Program-made: the position numbers and the translations under genes
Notes under the pieces: model-generated
The model's input: the letters and a program-made list of their open reading frames with translations, nothing else
Told to the model about the DNA's origin: nothing
Database searches by the model: none
DNA from: Acinetobacter sp. P8-3-8
GTDB taxonomy: Bacteria > Pseudomonadota > Gammaproteobacteria > Pseudomonadales > Moraxellaceae
Length of the DNA stretch: 64,000 bases
Assembly (NCBI RefSeq): GCF_000214135.1
Contig: NZ_AFIE01000003.1
Span: 1 to 64,000, forward strand
Direction of reading: 5' to 3'
Part shown: in pieces, positions 1 through 9,632 of the stretch
How positions within the stretch are numbered: position 1 is the first letter of the stretch
Layout: the number at the start of each line of letters is the position of its first letter

Positions 1-21
1 GCGTTTTTTTATGAGAACTAA

Positions 22-2556
22 TTACTGAACTTCGTTGATTAAATTTTCTAATGCATCACTTTCACGTTTTGGTGGTTTTTGATCCATTGCTGGTGGCGCA
101 GTATTGCTTGGTTTAAGCGGTTGCTCTGTGTCATCAGGTAAGTCATCAAAATCACTCGATGGGTTACGAGTTGGTGCTACTGGTGTAGGTCTATACAGTG
201 GACGTGCTAAAGGCGGGGAAGTGCGATACTCCTCAGTACTTTGCTCAGAGGCAGCTAATCCACGTTGCTCGCGAGAAATAGGGGCTTTGGCATTTTTATC
301 AAAATGCACCCACGCTGATGGTGTACCATCTAAAGCTTTACCCATGAAGCTCGTCCAAACAGGTAGAGCTGCGATACCACCGTATTCTCGACGACCTAAT
401 GTCGTTGGTTGGTCAAAACCGACCCAAGCGATGGCAACTAACTTGCCGTTGAATCCTGCAAACCAAGCATCTTTTGCATCATTGGTGGTTCCTGTTTTAC
501 CACCAATATCATCACGACCGATTTTAAGAGCCGCACGACCAGTACCATGTACAATCACATCACGTAAAATATTTGCCATATCAAATGCAGATTGTGATTT
601 GAGAATACGTTGAGCTTGACGATATTTACTTTGCTCTTCTTTGGTGAGTGTAGTATTTGGTTCGGGAACGTCTTGGGTTGCGCCTTCAATCACTTCATCA
701 TCTGGAGTAATAACTTCAGGATCGACATCAGTGTCTTTGGCATTAATACAAGGAATGCATGCATAATCTGGATTAGCTTCGTAAATCACTTTGCCATAGG
801 CATCTTCAATACGACTGATAAAATGTGGTTGAACACGGTAACCACCATTTGCAATCGTTGCATAACCTGTAGCCATTTGCACAGGTAAGACTTGTGGTGT
901 ACCTAGGGCAATGGTGAAGTTACGAGGAATTTGATCTTCTTGCAGTCCAAAGTCCATCAATAATTGTCGAGCACGTTCAACACCTACGCTTTGCAATAAT
1001 CGAACAGAAACGGTATTACGAGATAAATACAGGGCACGTCGTAAAGGAATCATCCCTAGATAACGCCCATCCGAGTTTTTAGGTGACCAACGACCAATCG
1101 TAATCGGACTATCATTCACCATCGAATACGGTGTCATGCCACGTTCAAGTGCCAAGGCATATATGAAAGGTTTAATGGTCGAACCTGGTTGACGCCAGCC
1201 TTGAATTGCACGGTTAAATTTAGATTGATAAAAATTATAACCACCAACAACAGCTTCAATTGAGCCATCATTTGGGTTGATTGCAATAAGCTGTCCTTGA
1301 ACTCGAGGTGTTTGAACCAATGACCAAGCTGTTTTATTGTCATTCGGTCTTAGACGGATAATATCCTTTACTGTAACAATTTGAGATGCTCGACTAGGTG
1401 CTCCGCCTACAGCATTGGCATTGATATATTTTCTAGCCCATGACATGCCTGACCAAGGTACAGTGACTGTAGAGCCATCCTGTAACTTTGCGTCAAAGCT
1501 ATTGTTGCCTACTTTTATAACTTCAGCAGGGTAAGTGTTTGCATAAGGGATGAAATCTTTTAAAGGTTTATCATGAGCTTCTGCACCACGCCAGCCGTGG
1601 CGTCGATCATAATCCTCTAAGCCTTTTTGGACAGCTTCCTCAGCATATTCCTGACGTTTACTGTCGATGGTTGTATAAACTTTATAACCTGAATCAATAG
1701 CAAGGTCGCCAAATTTATCGACAAGTTCAGAGCGAACCATTTCACCCACATAAGGGAATCTGTTGCTTAAACCTCGATCAGGCATACTGAGATTCACAGG
1801 TTCAGCAACGGCTTTTTCATATTCAGCTTGGTTGAGATAACCCAGTTGCAACATTCGCCCTAAAATCCAATTACGACGCTCTAAAGCACGTTCAGGATTC
1901 ACTACAGGATTATATTTTGATGGCGCTTTTGGTAAACCTGCAATCATTGCCATTTGAGCAACACTGAGCTGGTCTAAATTCTTGTTATAGTAAATTTTTG
2001 CTGCCGCAGCGATACCATAAGCATTTTTACCTAGAAAGATTTTATTCACATACAAAGATAAAATTTCTTCTTTAGATAAATTTTGTTCTATTTTACGTGC
2101 CAAGAAGACTTCAGTAAGTTTGCGCTTTAGGGTTCGTTCAGGTGATAAGTAATAGTTTTTAGCGACCTGCATGGTGATGGTCGAACCACCAGTTTGGACA
2201 TTTGATCCTGTAATGCTTTCACTCACAGCTCGTCCCAGGCCTTTAAAGCTAATGCCGCTATGTTCAAAAAAGGACGAATCTTCTGCTGCTAAAAATGCAT
2301 GAATGAAATGCGGAGGGATCTGATTATATTCAACAGGAACAGAAAGTTTGCCTCCATATTCCGCAATCAGCTGATTATCAGCTGAATAAACTTGCATAGG
2401 TTTAAGCAATGGCGCCTTTTTTAAAGAGCTCATTTCTGGCAGTGACGGGGCAATATATAGATACATACCATAAAAGCCCATCGGAATTGCGACTAAAATA
2501 ATAATAATCAGCAAAAAAAAGGGATGAATATGACCTGAACAAGATAGCTTTTTCAT
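22..2556 (-). CDS. mrcA: Penicillin-binding protein 1A, bifunctional peptidoglycan synthase
   Basis: Class A PBP that polymerises lipid II into glycan strands and cross-links them at the periplasmic face of the inner membrane. One membrane anchor is visible at about residues 12-34. The GT51 glycosyltransferase domain follows, with EDSSFFEH (catalytic Glu92) and TGGSTITMQ near 122-130. The transpeptidase domain has STIK (Ser459 nucleophile), SRN (512-514) and KTG (687-689). The tail after about 750 is Pro/Asp-rich and low complexity. At 844 aa the length is normal for Acinetobacter/Pseudomonas PBP1A (ponA in older naming). It is divergent from pilM across a 164-base gap, the arrangement conserved in many gammaproteobacteria. 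Cys600 and Cys603 in the linker before KTG could form a disulfide; that is inference. Confidence 0.97.
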   Translation of the reverse strand: MKKLSCSGHIHPFFLLIIIILVAIPMGFYGMYLYIAPSLPEMSSLKKAPLLKPMQVYSADNQLIAEYGGKLSVPVEYNQIPPHFIHAFLAAEDSSFFEHSGISFKGLGRAVSESITGSNVQTGGSTITMQVAKNYYLSPERTLKRKLTEVFLARKIEQNLSKEEILSLYVNKIFLGKNAYGIAAAAKIYYNKNLDQLSVAQMAMIAGLPKAPSKYNPVVNPERALERRNWILGRMLQLGYLNQAEYEKAVAEPVNLSMPDRGLSNRFPYVGEMVRSELVDKFGDLAIDSGYKVYTTIDSKRQEYAEEAVQKGLEDYDRRHGWRGAEAHDKPLKDFIPYANTYPAEVIKVGNNSFDAKLQDGSTVTVPWSGMSWARKYINANAVGGAPSRASQIVTVKDIIRLRPNDNKTAWSLVQTPRVQGQLIAINPNDGSIEAVVGGYNFYQSKFNRAIQGWRQPGSTIKPFIYALALERGMTPYSMVNDSPITIGRWSPKNSDGRYLGMIPLRRALYLSRNTVSVRLLQSVGVERARQLLMDFGLQEDQIPRNFTIALGTPQVLPVQMATGYATIANGGYRVQPHFISRIEDAYGKVIYEANPDYACIPCINAKDTDVDPEVITPDDEVIEGATQDVPEPNTTLTKEEQSKYRQAQRILKSQSAFDMANILRDVIVHGTGRAALKIGRDDIGGKTGTTNDAKDAWFAGFNGKLVAIAWVGFDQPTTLGRREYGGIAALPVWTSFMGKALDGTPSAWVHFDKNAKAPISREQRGLAASEQSTEEYRTSPPLARPLYRPTPVAPTRNPSSDFDDLPDDTEQPLKPSNTAPPAMDQKPPKRESDALENLINEVQ

Positions 2557-2720
2557 AACAAGTAAGTTTTAATAATAGCTAATGGCAAACTAATTGCTGG
2601 TCAGTATAGCTTTTCATTTGATAGATTGTTAGATGGGATATTGTATCTGTAAAAAATTAAGACCAATTGCAGTCGGTTTGTGTTATGTATTGGGGATAAA
2701 AAAATAATAGGAAATGTATC

Positions 2721-3779
2721 GTGCTTAGACTATATCGTAAGCCAAATAAGGGGTTAATAGGAGTAGATATTAGTTCTACTTCTGTAAAAATATTAGAACT
2801 CTCTGTTAAGAACGGTCGTTACTGGGTTGAAAGCTATGGATTAAGCCCCTTGCTTGATGGGAGTGTTGTTGAAAAAAACATTCTTAATCCAGAAGCAGTT
2901 GCTGATGCGTTGGAAAGAGCGGTGAACCTTGCCAATCCTCAATCGCAAAATGTAGCTGTTGCAGTTCCAACATCTATGGTGATTCATAAAGTCATAGAAA
3001 TGGATGCTGATATGTCTGATGAAGAACGGGAAGTTCAGATTCGAATGGATGCAGAGCAATACATTCCATTTCCGTTGGATGAAGTGAGTCTAGATTTTGA
3101 GGTTCTGCAAGATAAATTAGCTGTTTCAAACCGTGTTAATGTTTTATTGGTTGCAACACGTACAGAAAATATCGATTCTCGTATTGAAGTCTTAGAAATT
3201 GCAGGTCTATCACCTAAAATTGCTGATGTAGAAAGTTATGCAATTGAGCGGGCTTTTGATGTGTTCTCAGATACATTGCCGATCGGTGCAAATATGGTGG
3301 GCGTTTTAGATATCGGTCACACCATGACGACACTTTCTGTTATGCAAAATGGCAAGATTATTTATACACGTGAACAAGTCTTTGGCGGAAAGCAGCTAAC
3401 TCAAGATGTGCAAAATCGTTATGGCTTGTCTTATGAAGAAGCAGGTCGTGCAAAGAAAGATCGAACTTTACCTGATGATTTTGAAACAGAAGTGTTAATG
3501 CCATTTCTTGATGCCGTTGTTCAACAGGCTGCACGTTCATTGCAATTCTTCTTTTCATCATCTCAGTTTAATGAAATCGATCATATTTTGTTGGCTGGAG
3601 GAAATGCCAACATCCCTGGATTGGCAAAATTATTACAACAAAAACTAGGCTACCGCGTCACTATTGCAAATCCATTTTTGCAAATGGGGTTCTCTCCACA
3701 AATTGATTTAAACAAAATAGAGAATGATGCACCATCATTGATGGTTGCGTGTGGTTTGGCTTTGAGGAGTTTTGATTAA
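2721..3779 (+). CDS. pilM: Type IV pilus inner-membrane platform protein PilM
   Basis: Cytoplasmic actin/FtsA-fold ATP-binding protein that binds the N-terminal tail of PilN and links the pilus alignment complex to the cytoplasmic motors. The nucleotide-binding signatures are visible: GVDISSTSVKI near the N-terminus, VLDIGHTMTTLSV in the middle and ILLAGGNANIPGL near the C-terminus. At 352 aa it has the family length. The start is GTG at 2721, preceded by TAGGAAA with suitable spacing. Its stop overlaps the pilN start (TAATG), so translation is probably coupled. First gene of pilMNOPQ. Confidence 0.96.
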   Translation: MLRLYRKPNKGLIGVDISSTSVKILELSVKNGRYWVESYGLSPLLDGSVVEKNILNPEAVADALERAVNLANPQSQNVAVAVPTSMVIHKVIEMDADMSDEEREVQIRMDAEQYIPFPLDEVSLDFEVLQDKLAVSNRVNVLLVATRTENIDSRIEVLEIAGLSPKIADVESYAIERAFDVFSDTLPIGANMVGVLDIGHTMTTLSVMQNGKIIYTREQVFGGKQLTQDVQNRYGLSYEEAGRAKKDRTLPDDFETEVLMPFLDAVVQQAARSLQFFFSSSQFNEIDHILLAGGNANIPGLAKLLQQKLGYRVTIANPFLQMGFSPQIDLNKIENDAPSLMVACGLALRSFD

Positions 3780-4429
3780 TGGCAAAGATTAACCTACTCC
3801 CTTGGCGTGATGAGCTAAGAGAACAGCGAAAGAAACAATTTATTGCAATTTGTATCGGGGTCGCAATCATCGGGTTATTGAGTGTATTGCTGACGTGGTT
3901 CTATTTTGATCATCAACTCGAAGATCAAGAACAAGCCAATCAATTGATTACCAGTACCAATCAAAACCTAGATGCGCAATTAAAAACTTTAGATGGTTTG
4001 CAAGAACGTCGTAATGCAATTATTGAACGCATGAAATTGATTCAAGGCTTGCAAGGCCAACGTCCTGTAACAGTACGTTTAGTGGATGAATTGGTACGCG
4101 TGACACCTGCGCAAATGTATCTAACCAAATTCAGCCGAGTAGGAGATAAGTTTACCATTGAAGGTAAAGCAGAAAGCCCAAATACGGTTGCTGAGCTTCT
4201 TCGTGGATTAGAAGCTTCTGAATGGTATCGCAATGCATTTATGAACTCTTTCTTGGCTGCTGAAGAAAACAAAAATAAAACACCAACATCTGTCATTCCA
4301 CGCGTTGAAGAGTCGTATGGAAGCTTTGTGGTTACGGTAGATTTAGGTGAAATTGCAGTATCTACTACACCAGATGAAAATACTGCGAATAAAACTGGGC
4401 AAGTTCCAGCTGCTGGGGGTGCGAAATGA
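3779..4429 (+). CDS. pilN: Type IV pilus assembly protein PilN
   Basis: Bitopic inner-membrane protein of the PilMNOP alignment subcomplex. The N-terminus carries the INLLPWR motif that docks into PilM. A transmembrane helix spans about residues 21-43 and is followed by a periplasmic coiled coil and a ferredoxin-like domain. The extreme C-terminus is Thr/Ala/Gly-rich. Its stop overlaps the start of pilO as ATGA, and its own start overlaps the pilM stop by one base. Confidence 0.95.
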   Translation: MAKINLLPWRDELREQRKKQFIAICIGVAIIGLLSVLLTWFYFDHQLEDQEQANQLITSTNQNLDAQLKTLDGLQERRNAIIERMKLIQGLQGQRPVTVRLVDELVRVTPAQMYLTKFSRVGDKFTIEGKAESPNTVAELLRGLEASEWYRNAFMNSFLAAEENKNKTPTSVIPRVEESYGSFVVTVDLGEIAVSTTPDENTANKTGQVPAAGGAK

Positions 4430-5175
4430 ATCGTGAAGACTTAGATAAAATAGATTCATCCGTAAAAGATGCGCCAAAGAAAAATAACATGACCGTTGAG
4501 AAGTTTTTTCAACAGTTTAATACCTTAGATATGAATAACTATGGGAGTTGGCCTTTATCCGTCAAGATCACTTGTTGGTTATTTTTATTCTTTGTTGTTT
4601 GTGCAATCGGCTATTTCTTGGCGATCAAGCCTAAATTAGATGCGATCGATCAAGCCCGCGCAGTTGAACAAAACTTGTTGAATGAATTTAAAGAGAAGGA
4701 TTCTAAGCTTAGAAATTTGCAGCAATATCAAGCGCAATTACAGCAAATGGAAATGAACTTTACTCAACAGTTAGAGCAACTTCCGAAAGAAACTGAAATT
4801 CCAAGTTTAGTTGAAGATATCAACGTGACTGGGGTAAGTTCTGGTTTGAAATTTAAAAACATCAAATTAGAACCAGAAGTGAAGCAAGAGTTCTTTATTG
4901 AACAGCCAATTTCGATTGATGCAACAGGGGATTATCATTCATTTGGTAGTTTTGTGAGCAGTATTGCTGTGTTGCCACGTATTGTGACACTCCATGATTT
5001 TACTGTCACTGGCACGCCAAGCAGTGATAAAAAGTCTGATGTACCTGTAATTGATTATACGATTAAAGCAAAAACTTATCGTTATATAGGTACCGATGCG
5101 AATCAAACAGGCGCTCAAACAAATCAAGCTGCTGCTACAACGACGACACCACCGCAAGGAGGGAAGCCGCAATGA
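4426..5175 (+). CDS. pilO: Type IV pilus assembly protein PilO
   Basis: Inner-membrane partner of PilN; the two form a heterodimer through periplasmic coiled coils. Residues 1-44 are cytoplasmic, one transmembrane helix lies at about 46-66, a charged and Gln-rich coiled coil at 75-125, and a ferredoxin-like periplasmic domain follows. The tail is Thr/Gln/Ala low complexity. It overlaps both neighbours by four bases (ATGA at each junction), the sign of a translationally coupled operon with near-equal stoichiometry. Confidence 0.95.
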   Translation: MNREDLDKIDSSVKDAPKKNNMTVEKFFQQFNTLDMNNYGSWPLSVKITCWLFLFFVVCAIGYFLAIKPKLDAIDQARAVEQNLLNEFKEKDSKLRNLQQYQAQLQQMEMNFTQQLEQLPKETEIPSLVEDINVTGVSSGLKFKNIKLEPEVKQEFFIEQPISIDATGDYHSFGSFVSSIAVLPRIVTLHDFTVTGTPSSDKKSDVPVIDYTIKAKTYRYIGTDANQTGAQTNQAAATTTTPPQGGKPQ

Positions 5176-5702
5176 AAAAAACCTATAAAATAATTTGTGG
5201 AATCTCATTGGTAACTCTACTGGTCGGTTGTGATTCGCGAATCGATGCGGTCAATCAGCAAATGGCAAATATTAGAAATGAACAGCCATTACCAATTGAG
5301 CCTGCACCTGTGTTTACGCCTGTTCCGAGTTTTAACTATTCAGCGCAGCAGTTACGCAGCCCTTTTTTACCAAGTTCATTGGCAAATGAATTGAAAATTA
5401 TGTCAGGTAAGCGTGTTTATCCTAACTTTTCTCGACAAGCCCAACCGCTTGAAAGCTATCCTTTAGAGTCTTTGACACTGAAAGGGAGTATGAAAGGGAA
5501 TACGGGGCAGATTGTTGGGTTAATCCAAACACCTGATGGTGAAATCGAACGCGTACAACGTGGTAATTACATGGGGATGAATCAGGGACGAATCATCGAG
5601 ATTACACCTACTCGTATTGATTTATTAGAAATAATACCCGATGGTCGGGACGGTTATATTGAGCGACCACGTAGTTTGGTTCTAATAGGTCCAGTGGATT
5701 AA
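5172..5702 (+). CDS. pilP: Type IV pilus assembly lipoprotein PilP
   Basis: Inner-membrane lipoprotein that connects the PilNO dimer to the N-domains of the PilQ secretin. A short lysine-containing signal peptide ends in a lipobox LVGC with Cys20 as the lipidation site. A proline-rich flexible linker follows (about residues 35-65), then a beta-sandwich HR domain with LTLKGSMKGNTGQIVGLIQ. At 176 aa it matches the family. Its ATG lies within the pilO stop (ATGA). Confidence 0.95.
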   Translation: MKKTYKIICGISLVTLLVGCDSRIDAVNQQMANIRNEQPLPIEPAPVFTPVPSFNYSAQQLRSPFLPSSLANELKIMSGKRVYPNFSRQAQPLESYPLESLTLKGSMKGNTGQIVGLIQTPDGEIERVQRGNYMGMNQGRIIEITPTRIDLLEIIPDGRDGYIERPRSLVLIGPVD

Positions 5703-5722
5703 AACTGAATTAAGGAATAAAA

Positions 5723-7921
5723 ATGAAAAATAGTTTGAAAAGTATGTTTAGTGGGGATGGTCAGTTCATGAATAGTCACCTTCGTCAATTCACAATGGCG
5801 GCTGTATCGATCGCTGTAATGCAAGTTGCAACAGCACAAACAACGATGACCAATATCGTGCCAATGAAAATACCCGGGCAGGGGACCGAGATACGTGTCA
5901 TGTTTAATGGTTTGCCTCCACAACCACAAGCATATCAATTGGATAATCCATCACGATTAATTTTGGATTTTGATAATGCAAAACAAAGTTTATCTCAGTC
6001 AACCATTCCAGTGGCAAGCGAAGAAGCTTCGTCTGTTGAAGTAAGTGCAGATGATCAGCGTTCCCGTTTAACTGTAAATTTAAAAAACAGTGGTCCTTTT
6101 ACTACACGTGTTGAAGGCAATACATTCATTCTAAAAATGAATAATGTAACCCAAGCAGCGACTTTACCTACTTATTCAACACCTGTTAGCGCAAAACAAG
6201 CTCAACAGGGAATTGCTGATATTGGTTTCCAACGTGGTAATGTTGGTGAAGGCCAAGTTGTTGTAAATTTATCGGGAGCAAATACGCCTATTGATGTGCA
6301 ACAACAAGGCAGTAAAGTTGTTATTCGTACATTGGGGAATAAAATTCCTGCGCATTTAATTCGACGTTTAAATGTCAATGATTTTGCAACGCCAGTTTCA
6401 TCAGTTGATGTCTATAATGATGGCTCAAATGGTGTGATTACGATTCAGTCTTCGGGTAGCTATGAATATATGGCTTATCAGGCTGAAAATAAACTGACGG
6501 TAAGCTTAAAACGACCTGCTGAAAATAAGTTAGCTAGACCGAGTGCGGCCCAATCATATACCGGTAAAAAGATATCTTTAGATTTCCAAGATATTGAAGT
6601 GCGCCGTGTATTGCAATTGCTTGCAGATTTCACTGGGATCAATATGGTGGCTTCTGACAGTGTTCAAGGTAATATTACTTTGCGCTTAAAAGATGTACCG
6701 TGGGATCAGGCGCTAGATATAGTTTTAAAAACTAAAAACCTTGATAAACGTCGTAATGGTAATGTGATTTGGATTGCGCCAGTAACGGAATTGATCAAAG
6801 CTGAGGAAGATGAGGCAAAAGCCTTAGCGCAAAGTGTAAAATTAGCCCCTATTCAAACAGAGTATATCCAACTGAATTACGCTAAAGCGACAGATATTGA
6901 GAAATTGATTACTGAAGGGAAAAACTCTAAAAACAGTAACAACAATGGATCAAGTAATACAGGCTCAAATAATCAAGATTTAAGTAGTTTAGATCCTTAT
7001 GGAAATAATGTTGGTAGTTTACTTAGCCCTCGAGGCACAGTAACAGTTGATGCTAGAACTAATACTTTAATTGTTACAGATACTGCGCAAAAAATTGATC
7101 AAATTCGGAAAATGGTTGATTTATTAGATGTTTCTGTGAAACAAGTGATGGTTGAAGCGCGTATAGTTCGTGCAAGTACTGATTTTACCAAAGAAATGGG
7201 GGTAAAATGGGGGATCTTATCTAAAGGTATTAATCAAAATAATGATCTATTGGTTGGTGGGAGTGATCGAACACTATGGGATTTAAAAACACCAGATACT
7301 AATGGTAAATATACGATTACACGACCTGATAACTTAAATGTAGATTTAGGTGTAGAAAATGCGGCCGGTAAAATCGCATTTGGTTTGATTAGTATGTCAG
7401 ATTTTATGTTGGACTTAGAATTATCTGCGTTACAGGCGGATGGTTATGGTGAAGTGATTTCGACACCAAAAGTCATGACTGCTGATAAACAAAAGGCTAA
7501 AGTCGCTTCAGGTCAACAAATTCCATATCGATCAACGGATAATGATGGTAGAGCAACTACAGAGTTTAAAGATGCTTTATTGAGTTTGGATGTAACCCCA
7601 AGTATTACACCTGATGGAAAGGTGCAAATGCAACTTCTTATTACAAGTGATTCTCCTGGTCAAATCACTCCTGATGGAAACATTGCGATTAATAAGAATG
7701 AAATTACAACTAATGTTTTAGTTGATAATGGAGAAACAGTTGTTCTTGGTGGAATATTTGAACAAGAAACTAAGAATGATCAAACAAAAGTACCATTTTT
7801 GGGGGATATTCCATACCTAGGGCGGTTATTTAGAAAAGATATTAAATCTGATAATAAAAAAGAATTGCTAATCTTTGTGACACCTAGAATTGTTAATGAC
7901 AGTCGCACTAGAAATCATTAA
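5723..7921 (+). CDS. pilQ: Type IV pilus outer-membrane secretin PilQ
   Basis: Multimeric outer-membrane channel for the pilus fibre. Order: signal peptide cleaved near ATA-QT (about residue 38), AMIN peptidoglycan-binding domains, an STN/N0 domain (ISLDFQDIEVRRVLQLL), N1 domain, an Asn/Ser-rich loop (codons near 6920-6990), and the C-terminal secretin domain ending in VPFLGDIPYLGRLF. Two starts are possible: ATG 5723 with AAGGAA upstream, or ATG 5768 (residue 16), which gives a more ordinary signal peptide and has GGGGATGG upstream. The annotated start is the upstream one. Last pil gene, 36 bases before aroK. Confidence 0.96.
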   Translation: MKNSLKSMFSGDGQFMNSHLRQFTMAAVSIAVMQVATAQTTMTNIVPMKIPGQGTEIRVMFNGLPPQPQAYQLDNPSRLILDFDNAKQSLSQSTIPVASEEASSVEVSADDQRSRLTVNLKNSGPFTTRVEGNTFILKMNNVTQAATLPTYSTPVSAKQAQQGIADIGFQRGNVGEGQVVVNLSGANTPIDVQQQGSKVVIRTLGNKIPAHLIRRLNVNDFATPVSSVDVYNDGSNGVITIQSSGSYEYMAYQAENKLTVSLKRPAENKLARPSAAQSYTGKKISLDFQDIEVRRVLQLLADFTGINMVASDSVQGNITLRLKDVPWDQALDIVLKTKNLDKRRNGNVIWIAPVTELIKAEEDEAKALAQSVKLAPIQTEYIQLNYAKATDIEKLITEGKNSKNSNNNGSSNTGSNNQDLSSLDPYGNNVGSLLSPRGTVTVDARTNTLIVTDTAQKIDQIRKMVDLLDVSVKQVMVEARIVRASTDFTKEMGVKWGILSKGINQNNDLLVGGSDRTLWDLKTPDTNGKYTITRPDNLNVDLGVENAAGKIAFGLISMSDFMLDLELSALQADGYGEVISTPKVMTADKQKAKVASGQQIPYRSTDNDGRATTEFKDALLSLDVTPSITPDGKVQMQLLITSDSPGQITPDGNIAINKNEITTNVLVDNGETVVLGGIFEQETKNDQTKVPFLGDIPYLGRLFRKDIKSDNKKELLIFVTPRIVNDSRTRNH

Positions 7922-7957
7922 TATACTTTCAATGAAAGCAATTCGATAGGTGACTCC

Positions 7958-8500
7958 TTGCCAAGCAAAGAGTTTGAAACCCTACCAAATATTTATTTGG
8001 TAGGGCCCATGGGAGCAGGAAAAACAACAGTCGGTCGGCATTTGGCAGAACTGTTAGGTCGTGAATTTTTAGACAGTGATCATGAAATAGAACGAAAAAC
8101 AGGGGCATCAATCCCTTGGATTTTTGAAAAAGAAGGCGAACAAGGTTTCCGTACAAGAGAAACGATCGTTATTGATGATTTAACCTCTAAGAAAAATTTA
8201 GTTGTTGCTACTGGTGGTGGCGCTGTTACGCAAGTGATGAATCGTGAATATCTCAAGCATCGAGGGATAGTGATTTATTTATACACACCTGTAGAAATTC
8301 AATTGTTACGCACACATCGAGATAAAAATCGCCCTTTATTGCAAGTTGAGCATCCTGAGCAAAAGTTAAAAGATTTGCTGAAAATTCGTGATCCGCTTTA
8401 CCGAGATGTAGCGCATTATATTATTGAAACCAATCAAGGTGCTGCACGAGATTTAGCATTAAAAATATTGCAGCTCATTGTTTCAAAAGAGATCGTTTAA
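7958..8500 (+). CDS. aroK: Shikimate kinase I
   Basis: Phosphorylates shikimate at O3 using ATP, step five of the shikimate pathway, in the cytosol. The P-loop GPMGAGKTT lies at residues 16-24. The shikimate-binding DSD is in FLDSDHEIE, followed by GEQGFRTRE and the GGGA motif. The lid is RDKNRPLL. The start is an unusual TTG at 7958. It is preferred because AGGTGA sits just upstream at 7948-7953, and the next in-frame ATG falls inside the P-loop, so cannot give a working enzyme. 180 aa, normal length. It sits between pilQ and aroB, as in enterics and pseudomonads. Confidence 0.95.
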   Translation: MPSKEFETLPNIYLVGPMGAGKTTVGRHLAELLGREFLDSDHEIERKTGASIPWIFEKEGEQGFRTRETIVIDDLTSKKNLVVATGGGAVTQVMNREYLKHRGIVIYLYTPVEIQLLRTHRDKNRPLLQVEHPEQKLKDLLKIRDPLYRDVAHYIIETNQGAARDLALKILQLIVSKEIV

Positions 8501-8536
8501 TTCATAAATTATCGTTAATCACTATTTGGCAGAACC

Positions 8537-9616
8537 ATGCAAACTTTACATGTAGAACTGGGTGATCGTCGCTATCCAATTTTTATTGGTAGTCATTTGA
8601 ATCCACAGCAATTACTTGAGCCTTATATTCATGGACGCCAAGTGATGATTGTCACTAATACGACAGTACAGCCTTTATATTTGTCGCATTATGTGGGCAC
8701 TATTGAAAAACTCGGTAAACAAGTTGCAGTGTGTGTGTTGCCAGACGGTGAAAAGTATAAAAATATTGAACATTTAAACCTTATCTTTGATGCTTTGCTT
8801 GAAGCGGGTTTTAATCGTGATTGTACGGTATTGGCTTTAGGTGGTGGTGTGATTGGTGATATGGCAGGTTTTGCATCTGCATGTTTCCAACGTGGTGTAT
8901 ATTTTATACAAGTGCCAACAACTTTGCTGTCCCAAGTCGATTCAAGTGTGGGGGGGAAAACGGGGATTAATCATCCGTTGGGTAAAAACATGATTGGGGC
9001 TTTTCAGCAACCGCAAGTTGTTTTAGCTGATATGGCGCAATTGAACACTTTACCTGAGCGTGAATTATCCGCTGGTTTGGCTGAAGTGATTAAATATGCA
9101 TTGCTCGGTGATGAAGCATTTCTAGTTTGGTTGGAAGCCAATATGGAAGGATTGGTTGCTCGAAATCCAGATTTGCTTGCTGAGGCAGTCTATCGCTCTT
9201 GTGCACATAAGGCACGTATTGTTGCGAATGATGAAAAAGAGCAAGGCGAACGTGCTTTACTTAACCTAGGTCATACCTTTGGTCATGCAATCGAATCATA
9301 TTTAGGGTACGGGGTTTGGTTACATGGTGAGGCTGTGGCAACAGGTATGGTCATGGCTGCGGATTTATCTTGTCGAATGGGCTGGATTTCGCAAAGTGAT
9401 GTAGAGCGTACAAAAAAAATCATACAACGTGCCCAATTGCCTGTAGCATGTCCTAAAATTCCACTCGATGAATTTTTAGCTTATATGTCGCATGATAAAA
9501 AGGTATTAAACGGACAACTTCGTTTGGTATTGATCAAGCAACTTGGTCAAGCAATCATCACAAAAGATTTTGACGTTGAGTTGATGAAACAAGCGATTTT
9601 AGCGAATCAAATATAG
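8537..9616 (+). CDS. aroB: 3-dehydroquinate synthase
   Basis: NAD- and metal-dependent cyclisation of DAHP to 3-dehydroquinate, step two of the shikimate pathway. The diagnostic motifs are [11 protein letters not shown] (NAD site), [15 protein letters not shown], the catalytic LGKNMIG loop, and the metal-binding [11 protein letters not shown] with a later His in LHGEAV. At 359 aa it has the family length. It lies 36 bases after aroK and 16 bases before the SPOR-domain gene, so probably shares the aroK transcript. Confidence 0.97.
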   Translation: MQTLHVELGDRRYPIFIGSHLNPQQLLEPYIHGRQVMIVTNTTVQPLYLSHYVGTIEKLGKQVAVCVLPDGEKYKNIEHLNLIFDALLEAGFNRDCTVLALGGGVIGDMAGFASACFQRGVYFIQVPTTLLSQVDSSVGGKTGINHPLGKNMIGAFQQPQVVLADMAQLNTLPERELSAGLAEVIKYALLGDEAFLVWLEANMEGLVARNPDLLAEAVYRSCAHKARIVANDEKEQGERALLNLGHTFGHAIESYLGYGVWLHGEAVATGMVMAADLSCRMGWISQSDVERTKKIIQRAQLPVACPKIPLDEFLAYMSHDKKVLNGQLRLVLIKQLGQAIITKDFDVELMKQAILANQI

Positions 9617-9632
9617 TAAAGGTGAGTTTTAA

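Noticed and set aside
104-613. Open frame of 169 codons on the plus strand inside mrcA
   Set aside because: Fully antisense to a well-supported PBP1A gene, no ribosome site, Ser/Arg-rich composition typical of an antisense frame.
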